Below are positions 24,414 to 37,748 of a stretch of 64,000 nt of DNA, piece after piece. This DNA comes from Diplolepis rosae (taxonomy: Eukaryota > Arthropoda > Insecta > Hymenoptera > Diplolepididae). A model generated the notes under the pieces. The model searched no databases, was not told the origin of the DNA, and worked only from the letters and a program-made list of their open reading frames with translations. Where the stretch lies: NCBI GenBank assembly GCA_030998225.1, contig JAPYXD010000034.1, forward strand, positions 1-64,000, written 5' to 3'. The translations under genes were made by a program, and so were the position numbers. The stretch's first letter is position 1; each line of letters opens with the position of its first letter.

Positions 24414-26721
24414 ACGACTTTTCTTAGTTTTGCGACTTTGGACGTTTATAAGTACAGATGTGTTGAGCCGAGGTGCTAGCGAGTGTACTGGGGACAAAGC
24501 TCTAAGTATATAGAGTTAGCTGGATCGGAAATGGTTTTAATATAAGCATAGATTGATCAAGATGATCGCTAGAAGGAACAGACCGACTTTTCTCAGATTT
24601 GCGATTTTGGACTAATATAAGTAAAGTTTGGTTGAGCACAGGTGCTTGCTAAGCTAATCAGAATAAAGTTCTAAGTTTCTAGAGTCAGCTGGATCGGAAA
24701 TGGTTTTAATATATAGCATAGATTATTCAAGATAATCGCTAGAAGGAACATACCGACTTATCTCAGATTTGCGATTTTGGACAATTATAAGTAAGGTCTG
24801 GTTGAGCCCATTTTCTTGGGAGGATACTCGGAATAAAGATTTAAGTCTCTAGAGTCAGCTGGAACTGAGCACGCAAAGAAGTGTTGCATAGACTTCTGTA
24901 TAATGATATTTTTATATTGTTGGATGTTTTATTCCGAAGTCACGACTTTCAGAGTAGCAGATACATAATTTCTACTCCCACCCCAACAGGCTGTTGGACT
25001 TTTTCCAGTTAACTTTCTTATTGATTTCCATTCCTTGGCATCAGGACGAGATCGCTGAATGGGTCGGACCGACTTGTCTCACTTTCGCAACTTTGGACTT
25101 TTATAAGTACAGTTATGTTGAGCAGAGGTGCTTGCTAAGGTACTCAGAATAAATTTCTAAGTGTCTAGAGTCAGCTGGATCGGAAATGGTTTTAATATAT
25201 AGCATAGATTATACAGGATGATCGCTAGAAGGAACAGACCGACTTTTCTCAGATTTGCGACTTTGGACTAATATAAGTAAAGTTTGGTTGAGCCCAGGAT
25301 CTTGGGATGGCACTTGGAATAAAGCTTTAGTTCTCTAGAGTCAGCTGCATCGGAAATGGTTTTAATATATAGCATAGATTGATCAAGATAATCGCTAGAA
25401 GGAACAGACCGACTTTTATCAGATTTGCGATTTTGGACTAATATAAGTAAAGTTTGGTTGAGCAGAGGTGCTTGCTAAGGTAATCAGAATAAAGTTCTAA
25501 GTTTCTAGAGTCAGCTGGATCGGAAATGGTTTTAATATATAGCATAGATTATACAGGATGATCGCTAGAAGGAACAGACCGACTTTTCTCAGATTTGCGA
25601 CTTTGGACTAATATAAGTAAAGTTTGGTTGAGCCCAGGATCTTGGGAGTGCACTTGGAATAAAGCTGTAGTTCTCTAGAGTCAGCTGCATCGTAAATGGT
25701 TTTAATATATAGCATAGATTGATCAAAATAATCGCTAGAAGGAACAGACCGACTTTTCTCAAATTTGCGACTTTGGACTATTATAAGTAAGGTTTGGTTG
25801 AGCCAGAGGTTCTTGGGAGGATACTCGGAATAAAGCTTTAAGTCTCTAGAGTCAGCTGCATCGGAAATGGTTTTAATATATAGCATAGATTGATCAAGAT
25901 AATCGCTAGAATGAACATACCGACTTTTCTCAGATTTGCGAATTTGTACAATTATAAGTAAGGTTTGGTTGAGCCCAGGTTCTTGGGAGGATACTCGGAA
26001 TAAAGATTTAAGTCTCTAGAGTCAGCTGGAACTGAGCACGCAAAGAAGTGTTGCATAGATTTCTGTATAATGATATTTTTATATTGTTGGATGTTTTATT
26101 CCGAAGTCACGACTTTCAAAGTAGTAGATACATAATTTCTACTCCCACCCTAACAGGCTGTTGGTCTTTTTCCAGTTAACTTTCTTATTGATTTCCATTC
26201 CTTGGCATCAGGACGAGATCACTGAATGGGTCGGACCGACTTGTCTCACTTTCGCAAGTTTGGACTTTTATAAGTACAGTTCTGTTGAGCAGAGGTGCTT
26301 GCTAAGGTACTCAGAATAATGTTCTAAGTGTCTAGAGTCAGCTGGATCGGAAATGGTTTTAATATATAGCATAGATTATTCAGGATGATCGCTAGAAAAA
26401 ACAGACCGACTTTTCTCAGATTTGCGACTTTGGACTATTATAAGTAAGGTTTGGTTGAGCCCAGGTTCTTGGGAGGATACTCGGAATAAAGATTTAAGTC
26501 TCTAGAGTCAGCTGGAACTGAGCACGCAAAGAAGTGTTGCATAGATTTCTGTATAATGATATTTTTATATTGTTGGATGTTTTATTCCGAAGTCACGACT
26601 TTCAAAGTAGTAGATACATAATTTCTACTCCCACCCTAACAGGCTGTTGGTCTTTTTCCAGTTAACTTTCTTATTGATTTCCATTCCTTGGCATCAGGAC
26701 GAGATCACTGAATGGGTCGGA
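24328..26721. repeat. 2394-bp HOR, copy 1
   Basis: Measured between CCGACTT sites, the units are 86 (H), 169, 170, 316 (L), 170, 170, 170, 170, 171, 316 (L), 170 and 316 (L), summing to 2394. L modules are at 24862-25068, 26029-26235 and 26515-26721. It differs from copy 2 by scattered substitutions (for example GCACAGGTGCTTGCTAAGC near 24636, where copy 2 has GCAGAGGTGCTTGCTAAGG). Confidence 0.92.
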
Positions 26722-29115
26722 CCGACTTGTCTCACTTTCGCAACTTTGGACTTTTATAAGTACAGTTCTGTTGAGCAGAGGTGCTTGCGAAGGTACTCAG
26801 AATACGAACGACTTTTCTTAGTTTTGCGACTTTGGACTTTTATAAGTACAGATGTGTTGAGCCGAGGTGCTAGCGAGTGTACTGGGGACAAAGCTCTAAG
26901 TATATAGAGTTAGCTGGATCGGAAATGGTTTTAATATAAGCATAGATTGATCAAGATAATCACTAGAAGGAACAGACCGACTTTTCTCAGATTTGCGATT
27001 TTGGACTAATATAAGTAAAGTTTGGTTGAGCAGAGGTGCTTGCTAAGGTAATCATAATAAAGTTCTAAGTTTCTAGAATCAGCTGGATCGGAAATGGTTT
27101 TAATATATAGTATAGATTGTTCAAGATAATCGCTAGAAGGAACATACCGACTTATCTCAGATTTGCGATTTTGGACAATTATAAGTAAGGTCTGGTTGAG
27201 CCCATTTTCTTGGGAGGATACTCGGAATAAAGATTTAAGTCTCTAGAGTCAGCTGGAACTGAGCACGCAAAGAAGTGTTGCATAGACTTCTGTATAATGA
27301 TATTTTTATATTGTTGGATGTTTTATTCCGAAGTCACGACTTTCAGAGTAGCAGATACATAATTTCTACTCCCACCCCAACAGGCTGTTGGACTTTTTCC
27401 AGTTAACTTTCTTATTGATTTCCATTCCTTGGCATCAGGACGAGATCGCTGAATGGGTCGGACCGACTTGTCTCACTTTCGCAACTTTGGACTTTTATAA
27501 GTACAGTTATGTTGAGCAGAGGTGCTTGCTAAGGTACTCAGAATAAATTTCTAAGTGTCTAGAGTCAGCTGGATCGGAAATGGTTTTAATATATAGCATA
27601 GATTATACAGGATGATCGCTAGAAGGAACAGACCGACTTTTCTCAGATTTGCGACTTTGGACTAATATAAGTAAAATTTCGTTGAGCCCAGGATCTTGGG
27701 AGGGCACTTGGAATAAAGCTTTAGTTCTCTAGAGTCAGCTGCATCGGAAATGGTTTTAATATATAGCATAGATTGATCAAGATAATCGCTAGAAGGAACA
27801 TACCGACTTTTCTCAGATTTGCGATTTTGGACTAATATAAGTAAAGTTTGGTTGAGCAGAGGTGCTTGCTAAGGTAATCAGAATAAAGTTCTAAGTTTCT
27901 AGAGTCAGCTGGATCGGAAATGGTTTTAATATATAGCATAGATTATACAGGATGATCGCTAGAAGGAACAGACCGACTTTTCTCAGATTTGCGACTTTGG
28001 ACTAATATAAGTAAAGTTTGGTTGAGCCCAGGATCTTGGGAGTGCACTTGGAATAAAGCTGTAGTTCTCTAGAGTCAGCTGCATCGCAAAAGGTTTTAAT
28101 ATATTGCATAGATTGATCAAAATAATCGCTAGAAGGAACAGACCGACTTTTCTCAAATTTGCGACTTTGGACTATTATAAGTAAGGTTTGGTTGAGCCAG
28201 AGGTTCTTGGGAGGATACTCGGAATAAAGCTTTAAGTCTCTAGAGTCAGCTGCATCGGAAATGGTTTTAATATATAGCATAGATTGATCAAGATAATCGC
28301 TAGAATGAACATACCGACTTTTCTCAGATTTGCGAATTTGTACAATTATAAGTAAGGTTTGGTTGAGCCCAGGTTCTTGGGAGGATACTCGGAATAAAGA
28401 TTTAAGTCTCTAGAGTCAGCTGGAACTGAGCACGCAAAGAAGTGTTGCATAGATTTCTGTATAATGATATTTTTATATTGTTGGATGTTTTATTCCGAAG
28501 TCACGACTTTCAAAGTAGTAGATACATAATTTCTACTCCCACCCTAACAGGCTGTTGGTCTTTTTCCAGTTAACTTTCTTATTGATTTCCATTCCTTGGC
28601 ATCAGGACGAGATCACTGAATGGGTCGGACCGACTTGTCTCACTTTCGCAAGTTTGGACTTTTATAAGTACAGTTCTGTTGAGCAGAGGTGCTTGCTAAG
28701 GTACTCAGAATAATGTTCTAAGTGTCTAGAGTCAGCTGGATCGGAAATGGTTTTAATATATAGCATAGATTATTCAGGATGATCGCTAGAAAAAACAGAC
28801 CGACTTTTCTCAGATTTGCGACTTTGGACTATTATAAGTAAGGTTTGGTTGAGCCCAGGTTCTTGGGAGGATACTCGGAATAAAGATTTAAGTCTCTAGA
28901 GTCAGCTGGAACTGAGCACGCAAAGAAGTGTTGCATAGATTTCTGTATAATGATATTTTTATATTGTTGGATGTTTTATTCCGAAGTCACGACTTTCAAA
29001 GTAGTAGATACATAATTTCTACTCCCACCCTAATAGGCTGTTGGTCTTTTTCCAGTTAACTTTCTTATTGATTTCCATTCCTTGGCATCAGAACGAGATA
29101 ACTGAATGGGTCGGA
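26722..29115. repeat. 2394-bp HOR, copy 2
   Basis: Same length and same L intervals (741, 1167, 486) as copy 1, with L modules at 27256-27462, 28423-28629 and 28909-29115. Private differences include AAAATTTCG near 27674 and GCAAAAGG with TTGCATAG near 28086-28110. The last L reads CCTAATAGGC, a change shared with the later HORs at 34, 37 and 45-53 kb. Confidence 0.92.
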
Positions 29116-31313
29116 CCGACTTGTCTCACTTTCGCAACTTTGGACTTTTATAAGTACAGTTCTGTTGAGCAGAGGTGCTTGCGAAGGTACTCAGAATACG
29201 AACGACTTTTCTTAGTTTTGCGACTTTGGACTTTTATAAGTACAGATGTGTTGAGCCGAGGTGCTAGCGAGTGTACTGGGGACAAAGCTCTAAGTATATA
29301 GAGTTAGCTGGATCGGAAATGGTTTTAATATAAGCATAGATTGATCAAGATAATCGCTCGAAGGAACAGACCGACTTTTCTCAGATTTGCGACTTTGGAC
29401 TAATATAAGTAAAGTTTGATTGAGACCAAGTTCTTGGGAGGGTACTCAGGACAAAACTCCGAGTCTCCGGAGTCAGCTGGAACTGAGCACACAAAGAAAT
29501 GTTGCATAGATTTCTGTATAATGATATTTTTATATTGTTGGATATTTAATTCCGAAGTCACGACTTTTAGAGTAGTAGATACATAATTTCTACTCCCACC
29601 CTAACAGGCTGTTGGACTTTTTCCAGTTAACTTTCTTATTGACTTCCATTCCGTGGCATCAGGACGAGATCACTGAATGGGTCGGACCGACTTGTCTCAC
29701 TTTCGCAAATTTGGACTTTTATAAGTACAGATATGTTGAGCCGAGATGCTAGCGAGTGTACTGGGGACAAAGCTCTAAGTATATAGAGTTAGCTGGATCG
29801 GAAATGGTTTTAATATAAGCATAGATTGATCAAGATAATCACTAGAAGGAACAGACCGACTTTTCTAAGATTTGCGAATTTGTACAATTATAAGTAAGGT
29901 TTGGTTGAGCCGCGGTTCTTGGGAGGATACTCGGAATAAAGATTTAAGTCTCTAGAGTCAGCTGGAACTGAGCACGCAAAGAAGTGTTGCATAGATTTAT
30001 GTAAAATGATAATTTTATATTCTTGGATTATTTATTCCGAAGACACGACTTTCAGAGTAGTAGATACATAATTTCTACTTCCACCCTAACAGGCTGTTGG
30101 ACTTTTTCCAGTTAACTTTCTTATTGATTTCCATTCCTTGGCATCAGGACGAGATCGCTGAATGGGTCGGACCGACTTGTCTCACTTTCGCAAATTTGGA
30201 CTTTTATAAGTACAGTTATGTTGAGCAGAGGTGCTTGCTAAGGTACTCAGAATAATGTTCTAAGTGTCTAGAGTCAGCTGCATCGTAAATGGTTTTAATA
30301 TATAGCATAGATTATACAGGATGATCGCTAGAAGGAACAGACCGACTTTTCTCAGATTTGCGACTTTGGACTAATATAAGTAAAGTTTGGTTGAGCCCAG
30401 GATCTTGGGAGGGCACTTGGAATAAAGCTTTAGTTCTCTAGAGTCAGCTGCATCGGAAATGGTTTTAATATATAGCATAGATTGATCAAGATAATTGCTA
30501 GAAGGAACATACCGACTTATCTCAGATTTGCGATTTTGGACAATTATAAGTAAGGTCTGGTTGAGCCCATTTTCTTGGGAGGATACTCGGAATAAAGATT
30601 TAAGTCTCTAGAGTCAGCTGGAACTGAGCACGCAAAGAAGTGTTGCATAGATTTCTGTATAATGATATTTTTATATTGTTGGATGTTTTATTCCGAAGTC
30701 ACGACTTTCAGAGTAGTAGATACATAATTTCTACTCCCACCCTAACAGGCTGTTGGACTTTTTCCAGTTAACTTTCTTATTGACTTCCATTCCTTGGCAT
30801 CAGGACGAGATCACGGAATGGGTCGGACCGACTTGTCTCACTTTCGCAACTTTGGACTTTTATAAGTACAGTTCTGTTGAGCAGAGGTGCTTGCTAATGT
30901 ACTCAGAATAAAGTTCTAAGTGTCTAGATTCAGCTGGATCTGAAATGGTTTTAATATATAGCATAGATTATACAGGATGATCGCTAGAAGGAACAGACCG
31001 ACTTTTCTCAGATTTGCGACTTTGGACTTTTATAAGTAAGGTTTGGTTGAGCCCAGGTTCTTGGGAGGATACTCGGAATAAAGATTTAAGTCTCTAGAGT
31101 CAGCTGGAACTGAGCACGCAAAGAAGTGTTGCATAGATTTCTGTATAATGATATTTTTATATTGTTGGATGTTTTATTCCGAAGTCACGACTTTCAGAGT
31201 AGTAGATACATAATTTCTACTCCCACCCTAACAGGCTGTTGGTCTTTTTCCAGTTAACTTTCTTATTGACTTCCATTCCTTGGCATCAGGACGAGATCAC
31301 GTAATGGGTCGGA
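29116..31313. repeat. Block 9, 2198 bp
   Basis: Starts with H. L modules are at 29480-29686 (B-type), 29965-30171 (unusually diverged), 30621-30827 and 31107-31313. L intervals are 571, 485, 656 and 486 bp. The H-B start replaces the H-A start of the 2394-bp HOR, so the HOR type changes at this point. Confidence 0.86.
29965..30171 (+). repeat. Diverged L module
   Basis: This copy has a cluster of changes in its first 80 bases (TTTATGTAAAATGATAATT, TTCTTGGATTATTTATTCCG, GAAGACACG) not seen together in other copies. The right half is ordinary. It may be an older copy that escaped homogenisation. Confidence 0.8.
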
Positions 31314-34214
31314 CCGACTTGTCTCACTTTCGCAACTTTGGACTTTTATAAGTACAGTTCTGTTGAGCAGAGGCGCTTGCTAAGGTACTCAGAATACGAA
31401 CGACTTTTCTTAGTTTTGCGACTTTGGACTTTTATAAGTACAGATATGTTGAGCCGAGGTGCTAGCGAGTGTACTGGGGACAAAGCTCTAAGTATATAGA
31501 GTTAGCTGCATCGGAAATGGTTTTAATATATAGCATAGATTGATCAAGATAATCGCTCGAAGGAACAGACCGACTTTTCTCAGATTTGCGACTTTGGACT
31601 AATATAAGTAAAGTTTGATTGAGCCCAAGTTCTTGGGAGGGTACTCAGGACAAAACTCCGAGTCTCCGGAGTCAGCTGGAACTGAGCACACAAAGAAATG
31701 TTGCATAGATTTCTGTATAATGATATTTTTATATTGTTGGATGTTTTATTCCGAAGTCACGACTTTCAGAGTAGTAGATACATAATTTCTACTCCCACCC
31801 TAACAGGCTGTTGGACTTTTTCCAGTTAACTTTCTTATTGACTTCCATTCCCTGGCATCAGGACGAGATCACTGAATGGGTCGGACCGACTTGTCTCACT
31901 TTCGCATGTTTGGACTTTTATAAGTACAGTTCTGTTGAGCAGAGGTGCTTGCTAAGGTACTCAGAATTAAGTTCTAAGTGTCTAGAGTCAGCTGGATCGG
32001 AAATGGTTTTAATATATAGCATAGATTATACAGGATGATCGCTAGAAGGAACAGACCGACTTTACTCAGATTTGCGATTTTGGACTAATATAATTAAAGT
32101 TTGGTTGAGCCCAGGTTCTTGGGAGGGTACTCGGAATAAAGATTTAAGTCTCTAGAGTCAGCTGCATCGGAAATGGTTTTAATATATAGCATAGATTGAT
32201 CAAGATAATCGCTAGAAGGAACAGACCGACTTTTCTCAGATTTGCGAAATTGGACTATTATAAGTAAGGTTTGGTTGAGCCTCGGTTCTTGGGAGGATAC
32301 TCGGAATAAAGATTTAAGTCTCTAGTCAGCTACATCGTAAATGGTTTTAATTTATAGCATAGATTGATCAAGATAATCGCTAGAAGGAACATACCGACTT
32401 TTCTCAGATTTGCGAATGTGTACAATTATAAGTAAGGTTTGGTTGAGCCCAGGTTCTTGGGAGGATACTCGGAATAAAGATTTAAGTCTCTAGAGTCAGC
32501 TGGAACTGAGCACGCAAAGAAGTGTTGAATAGATTTCTGTATAATGATATTTTTATATTGTTGGATGTTTTATTCCGAAGTCACGACTTTCAGAGTAGTA
32601 GATACATAATTTCTACTCCCACCCTAACAGGCTGTTGGTCTTTTTCCAGTTAACTTTCTTATTGACTTCCATTCCTTGGCATCAGGACGAGATCACGGAA
32701 TGGGTCGGACCGACTTGTCTCACTTTCGCAACTTTGGACTTTTATAAGTACAGTTCTGTTGAGCAGAGGCGCTTGCTAAGGTACTCAGAATAATGTTCTA
32801 AGTGTCTAGAGTCAGCTGGATCGTAAATGGTTTTACTCTATTGCATAGATTATACAGGATGATCGCTAGAAGGAACAGACCGACTTTTCTCAGATTTGCG
32901 ACTTTGGACTAATATAAGTAAAGTTTGGTTGAGCCCAGGATCTTGGGAGGGCACTTGGAATAAAGCTTTAGTTCTCTAGAGTCAGCTGCATCGGAAATGG
33001 TTTTAATATATAGCATAGATTATACAGGATGATCGCTAGAAGGAACAGACCGACTTTTCTCAGATTTGCGATTTTGGACTAATATAAGTAAAGTTTGGTT
33101 GAGCAGAGGTGCTTGCTAAGGTAATCAGAATAAAGTTCTAAGTTTCTAGAGTCAGCTGGATCGGAAATGGTTTCACTATATAGCATAGATTATACAGGAT
33201 GATCGCTAGAAGGAACAGACCGACTTTACTCAGATTTGCGACTTCGGAATAATATAAGTAAACTTTGGTTGAGCCCAGGATCTTGGGAGTGCACTTGGAA
33301 TAAAGCTGTAGTTCTCTAGATTCAGCTGCATCGTACATGGTTTTAATATATTGCATAGATTGATCAAAATAATCGCTAGAAGGAACAGACCGACTTTTCT
33401 CAAATTTGCGACTTTGGACTATTATAAGTAAGGTTTGGTTGAGCCAGAGGTTCTTGGGAGGATACTCGGAATAAAGCTTTAAGTCTCTAGAGTCAGCTGC
33501 ATCGCAAATGGTTTTAATATATAGCATAGATTGATCAAGATAATCGCTAGAAGGAACAGACCGACTTTTCTCAGATTTGCGAAATTGGACTATTATAAGT
33601 AAGGTTTGGTTGAGCCTCGGTTCTTGGGAGGATACTCGGAATAAAGATTTAAGTCTCTAGAGTCAGCTGCATCGTAAGTGGTTTTAATATATAGCATAGA
33701 TTGATCAAAATAATCGCTAGAAGGAACAGACCGACTTTTCTCAGATTTGTGAATTAGGCCTAATATAAGTAAACTTTGGTTGGCCCAGGAACTTGGGAGG
33801 GCACTTGGAATAAAGCTTTAGTTCTCTAGAGTCAGCTGCATCGGAAATGGTTTTAATATATAGCATAGATTATACAGGATGATCGCTAGAAGGAACAGAC
33901 CGAGTTTTCTCAGATTTGCGAATTTGGACTATTATAAGTAAGGTTTGGTTGAGCCCAGGTTTTTGGGAGGATACTCGGAATAAAGATTTAAGTCTCTAGA
34001 GTCAGCTGGAACTGAGCACGCAAAGAAGTGTTGCATAGACTTCTGTATAATGATATTTTTATATTGTTGGATTTTTTATTCCGAAATCACGACTTTCAAA
34101 GTAGTAGATACATAATTTCTACTCCCACCCTAATAGGCTGTTGGTCTTTTCCAGTTAACTTTCTTATTGATTTCCATTCCTTGGCATCAGAACGAGATAA
34201 CTGAATGGGTCGGA
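31314..34214. repeat. Block 10, 2901 bp
   Basis: Starts with H. L modules are at 31679-31885, 32503-32709 and 34009-34214 (206 bp, one T missing in the pyrimidine tract). The L-free run 32710-34008 holds plain monomers, including one that reads TTTGTGAATTAGGCC near 33747. That subtype recurs near 40645, 49935 and 52642. Confidence 0.86.
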
Positions 34215-37200
34215 CCGACTTGTCTCACTTTCGCAACTTTGGACTTTTATAAGTACAGTTCTGTTGAGCAGAGGTGCTTGCGAAGGTACTCAGAATACGA
34301 ACGACTTTTCTTAGTTTTGCGACTTTGGACTTTTATAAGTACAGATGTGTTGAGCCGAGGTGCTAGCGAGTGTACTGGGGACAAAGCTCTAAGTATATAG
34401 AGTTAGCTGGATCGGAAATGGTTTTAATATAAGCATAGATTGATCAAGATAATCACTAGAAGGAACAGACCGACTTTTCTAAGATTTGCGACTTTGGACT
34501 AATATAAATAAAGTTTGATTGAGCCAAAGTTCTTGGGAGGGTAATCAGGACAAAACTCCGAGTATCCGGAGTCAGCTGGAACTGAGCACACAAAGAAATG
34601 TTGCATAGATTTCTGTATAATGATATTTTTATATTGTTGGATGTTTTATTCCGAAGTCACGACTTTCAGATTAGTAGATACATAATTTCTACTCCCACCC
34701 TAACAGGCTGTTGGACTTTTTCCAGTTAACTTTCTTATTGACTTCCATTCCGTGGCATCAGGACGAGATCACTGAATGGGTCGGACCGACTTGTCCCACT
34801 TTCGCAAGTTTGGACTTTTATAAGTACAGATATGTTGAGCCGAGGTGCTAGCGAGTGTACAGGGGACAAAGCTCTAAGTATATAGAGTTAGCTGCATCGG
34901 AAATGGTTTTAATATATAGCATAGATTGATCAAGATAATCGCTCGAAGGAACAGACCGACTTTTCTCAGATTTGCGACTTTGGACTAATATAAGTAAAGT
35001 TTGATTGAGCCCAAGTTCTTGGGAGGGTACTCAGGACAAAACTCCGAGTCTCCGGAGTCAGCTGGAACTGAGCACACAAAGAAATGTTGCATAGATTTCT
35101 GTATAATGATATTTTTTTATTGTTGGATGTTTTATTCCGAAGTCACGACTTTCAGAGTAGTAGATACATAATTTCTACTCCCACTCTAACAGGCTGTTGG
35201 TCTTTTTCCAGTTAACTTTCTTATTTATTTCCATTCCTTGGCATCAGGACGAGATCACTGAATGGGTCGGACCGACTTGTCTCACTTTCGCAACTTTGGA
35301 CTTTTATAAGTACAGTTCTGTTGAGCAGAGGCGCTTGCTAAGGTACTCAGAATAATGTTCTAAGTGTCTAGAGTCAGCTGGATCGTAAATGGTTTTACTC
35401 TATTGCATAGATTATACAGGATGATCGCTAGAAGGAACAGACCGACTTTTCTCAGATTTGCGACTTTGGACTATTATAAGTAAAGTTTGGTTGAGCCCAG
35501 GATCTTGGGAGGGCACTTGGAATAAAGCTTTAGTTCTCTAGAGTCAGCTGCATCGGAAATGGTTTTAATATATAGCATAGATTGATCAAGATAATCGCTA
35601 GAAGGAACATACCGACTTATCTCAGATTTGCGATTTTGGACAATTATAAGTAAGGTCTGGTTGAGCCCATTTTCTTGGGAGGATACTCGGAATAAAGATT
35701 TAAGTCTCTAGAGTCAGCTGGAACTGAGCACGCAAAGAAGTGTTGCATAGACTTCTGTATAATGATATTTTTATATTGTTGGATGTTTTATTCCGAAGTC
35801 ACGACTTTCAGAGTAGCAGATACATAATTTCTACTCCCACCCCAACAGGCTGTTGGACTTTTTCCAGTTAACTTTCTTATTGATTTCCATTCCTTGGCAT
35901 CAGGACGAGATCGCTGAATGGGTCGGACCGACTTGTCTCACTTTCGCAACTTTGGACTTTTATAAGTACAGTTATGTTGAGCAGAGGTGCTTGCTAAGGT
36001 ACTCAGAATAAATTTCTAAGTGTCTAGAGTCAGCTGGATCGGAAATGGTTTTAATATATAGCATAGATTATACAGGATGATCGCTAGAAGGAACAGACCG
36101 ACTTTTCTCAGATTTGCGACTTTGGACTAATATAAGTAAAGTTTGGTTGAGCCCAGGATCTTGGGAGTGCACTTGGAATAAAGCTTTAGTTCTCTAGAGT
36201 CAGCTGCATCGGAGATGGTTTTAATATATAGCATAGATCGATCAACATAATCGCTAGAAGGAACAGACCGACTTTTCTCAGATTTGCTATTTTGGACTAA
36301 TATAAGTAAAGTTTGGTTGAGCAGAGGTGCTTGCTAAGGTAATCAGAATAAAGTTCTAAGTTTCTAGAGTCAGCTGGATCGGAAATGGTTTTAATATATA
36401 GCATAGATTATACAGGATGATCGCTAGAAGGAACAGACCGACTTTTCTCAGATTTGCGACTTTGGACTAATATAAGTAAAGTTTGGTTGAGCCCAGGATC
36501 TTGGGAGTGCACTTGGAATAAAGCTGTAGTTCTCTAGAGTCAGCTGCATCGCAAAAGGTTTTAATATATTGCATAGATTGATCAAAATAATCGCTAGAAG
36601 GAACAGACCGACTTTTCTCAAATTTGCGACTTTGGACTATTATAAGTAAGGTTTGGTTGAGCCAGAGGTTCTTGGGAGGATACTCGGAATAAAGCTTTAA
36701 GTCTCTAGAGTCAGCTGCATCGGAAATGGTTTTAATATATAGCATAGATTGATCAAGATAATCGCTAGAAGGAACAGACCGACTTTTCTCAGATTTGCGA
36801 AATTGGACTATTATAAGTAAGGTTTGGTTGAGCCTCGGTTCTTGGGAGGATACTCGGAATAAAGATTTAAGTCTCTAGTCAGCTGCATCGTAAGTGGTTT
36901 TAATATATAGCATAGATTGATCAAGATAATCGCTAGAATGAACATACCGACTTTTCTCAGATTTGCGAATGTGTACAATTATAAGTAAGGTTTGGTTGAG
37001 CCCAGGTTCTTGGGAGGATACTCGGAATAAAGATTTAAGTCTCTAGAGTCAGCTGGAACTGAGCAAGCAAAGAAGTGTTGCATAGATTTCTGTATAATGA
37101 TATTTTTATATTGTTGGATGTTTTATTCCGAAGTCACGACTTTCAAAGTAGTAGATACATAATTTCTACTCCCACCCTAACAGGCTGTTGGTCTTTTTCC

Positions 37201-37748
37201 AGTTAACTTTCTTATTGATTTCCATTCCTTGGCATCAGGACGAGATCACTGAATGGGTCGGACCGACTTGTCTCACTTTCGCAAGTTTGGACTTTTATAA
37301 GTACAGTTCTGTTGAGCAGAGGTGCTTGCTAAGGTACTCAGAATAATGTTCTAAGTGTCTAGAGTCAGCTGGATCGGAAATGGTTTTAATATATAGCATA
37401 GATTATACAGGATGATCGCTAGAAAAAACAGACCGACTTTTCTCAGATTTGCGACTTTGGACTATTATAAGTAAGGTTTGGTTGAGCCCAGGTTCTTGGG
37501 AGGATACTCGGAATAAAGATTTAAGTCTCTAGAGTCAGCTGGAACTGAGCACGCAAAGAAGTGTTGCATAGATTTCTGTATAATGATATTTTTATATTGT
37601 TGGATGTTTTATTCCGAAGTCACGACTTTCAGAGTTGCAGATACATAATTTCTACTCCCACCCTAATAGGCTGTTGGTCTTTTTCCAGTTAACTTTCTTA
37701 TTGATTTCCATTCCTTGGCATCAGAACGAGATAACTGAATGGGTCGGA
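34215..37748. repeat. Block 11, 3534 bp
   Basis: Starts with H. L modules are at 34579-34785, 35065-35271, 35721-35927, 37056-37262 and 37542-37748, with intervals 570, 486, 656, 1335 and 486 bp. The 1335 bp step equals the 1165 bp cassette seen elsewhere plus one monomer. Confidence 0.86.

Noticed and set aside
24328..29115. 2394 = 14 x 171 as evidence for a 14-monomer HOR
   Set aside because: The match is accidental: the unit is really one 86-bp half, eight plain units and three L-bearing units.
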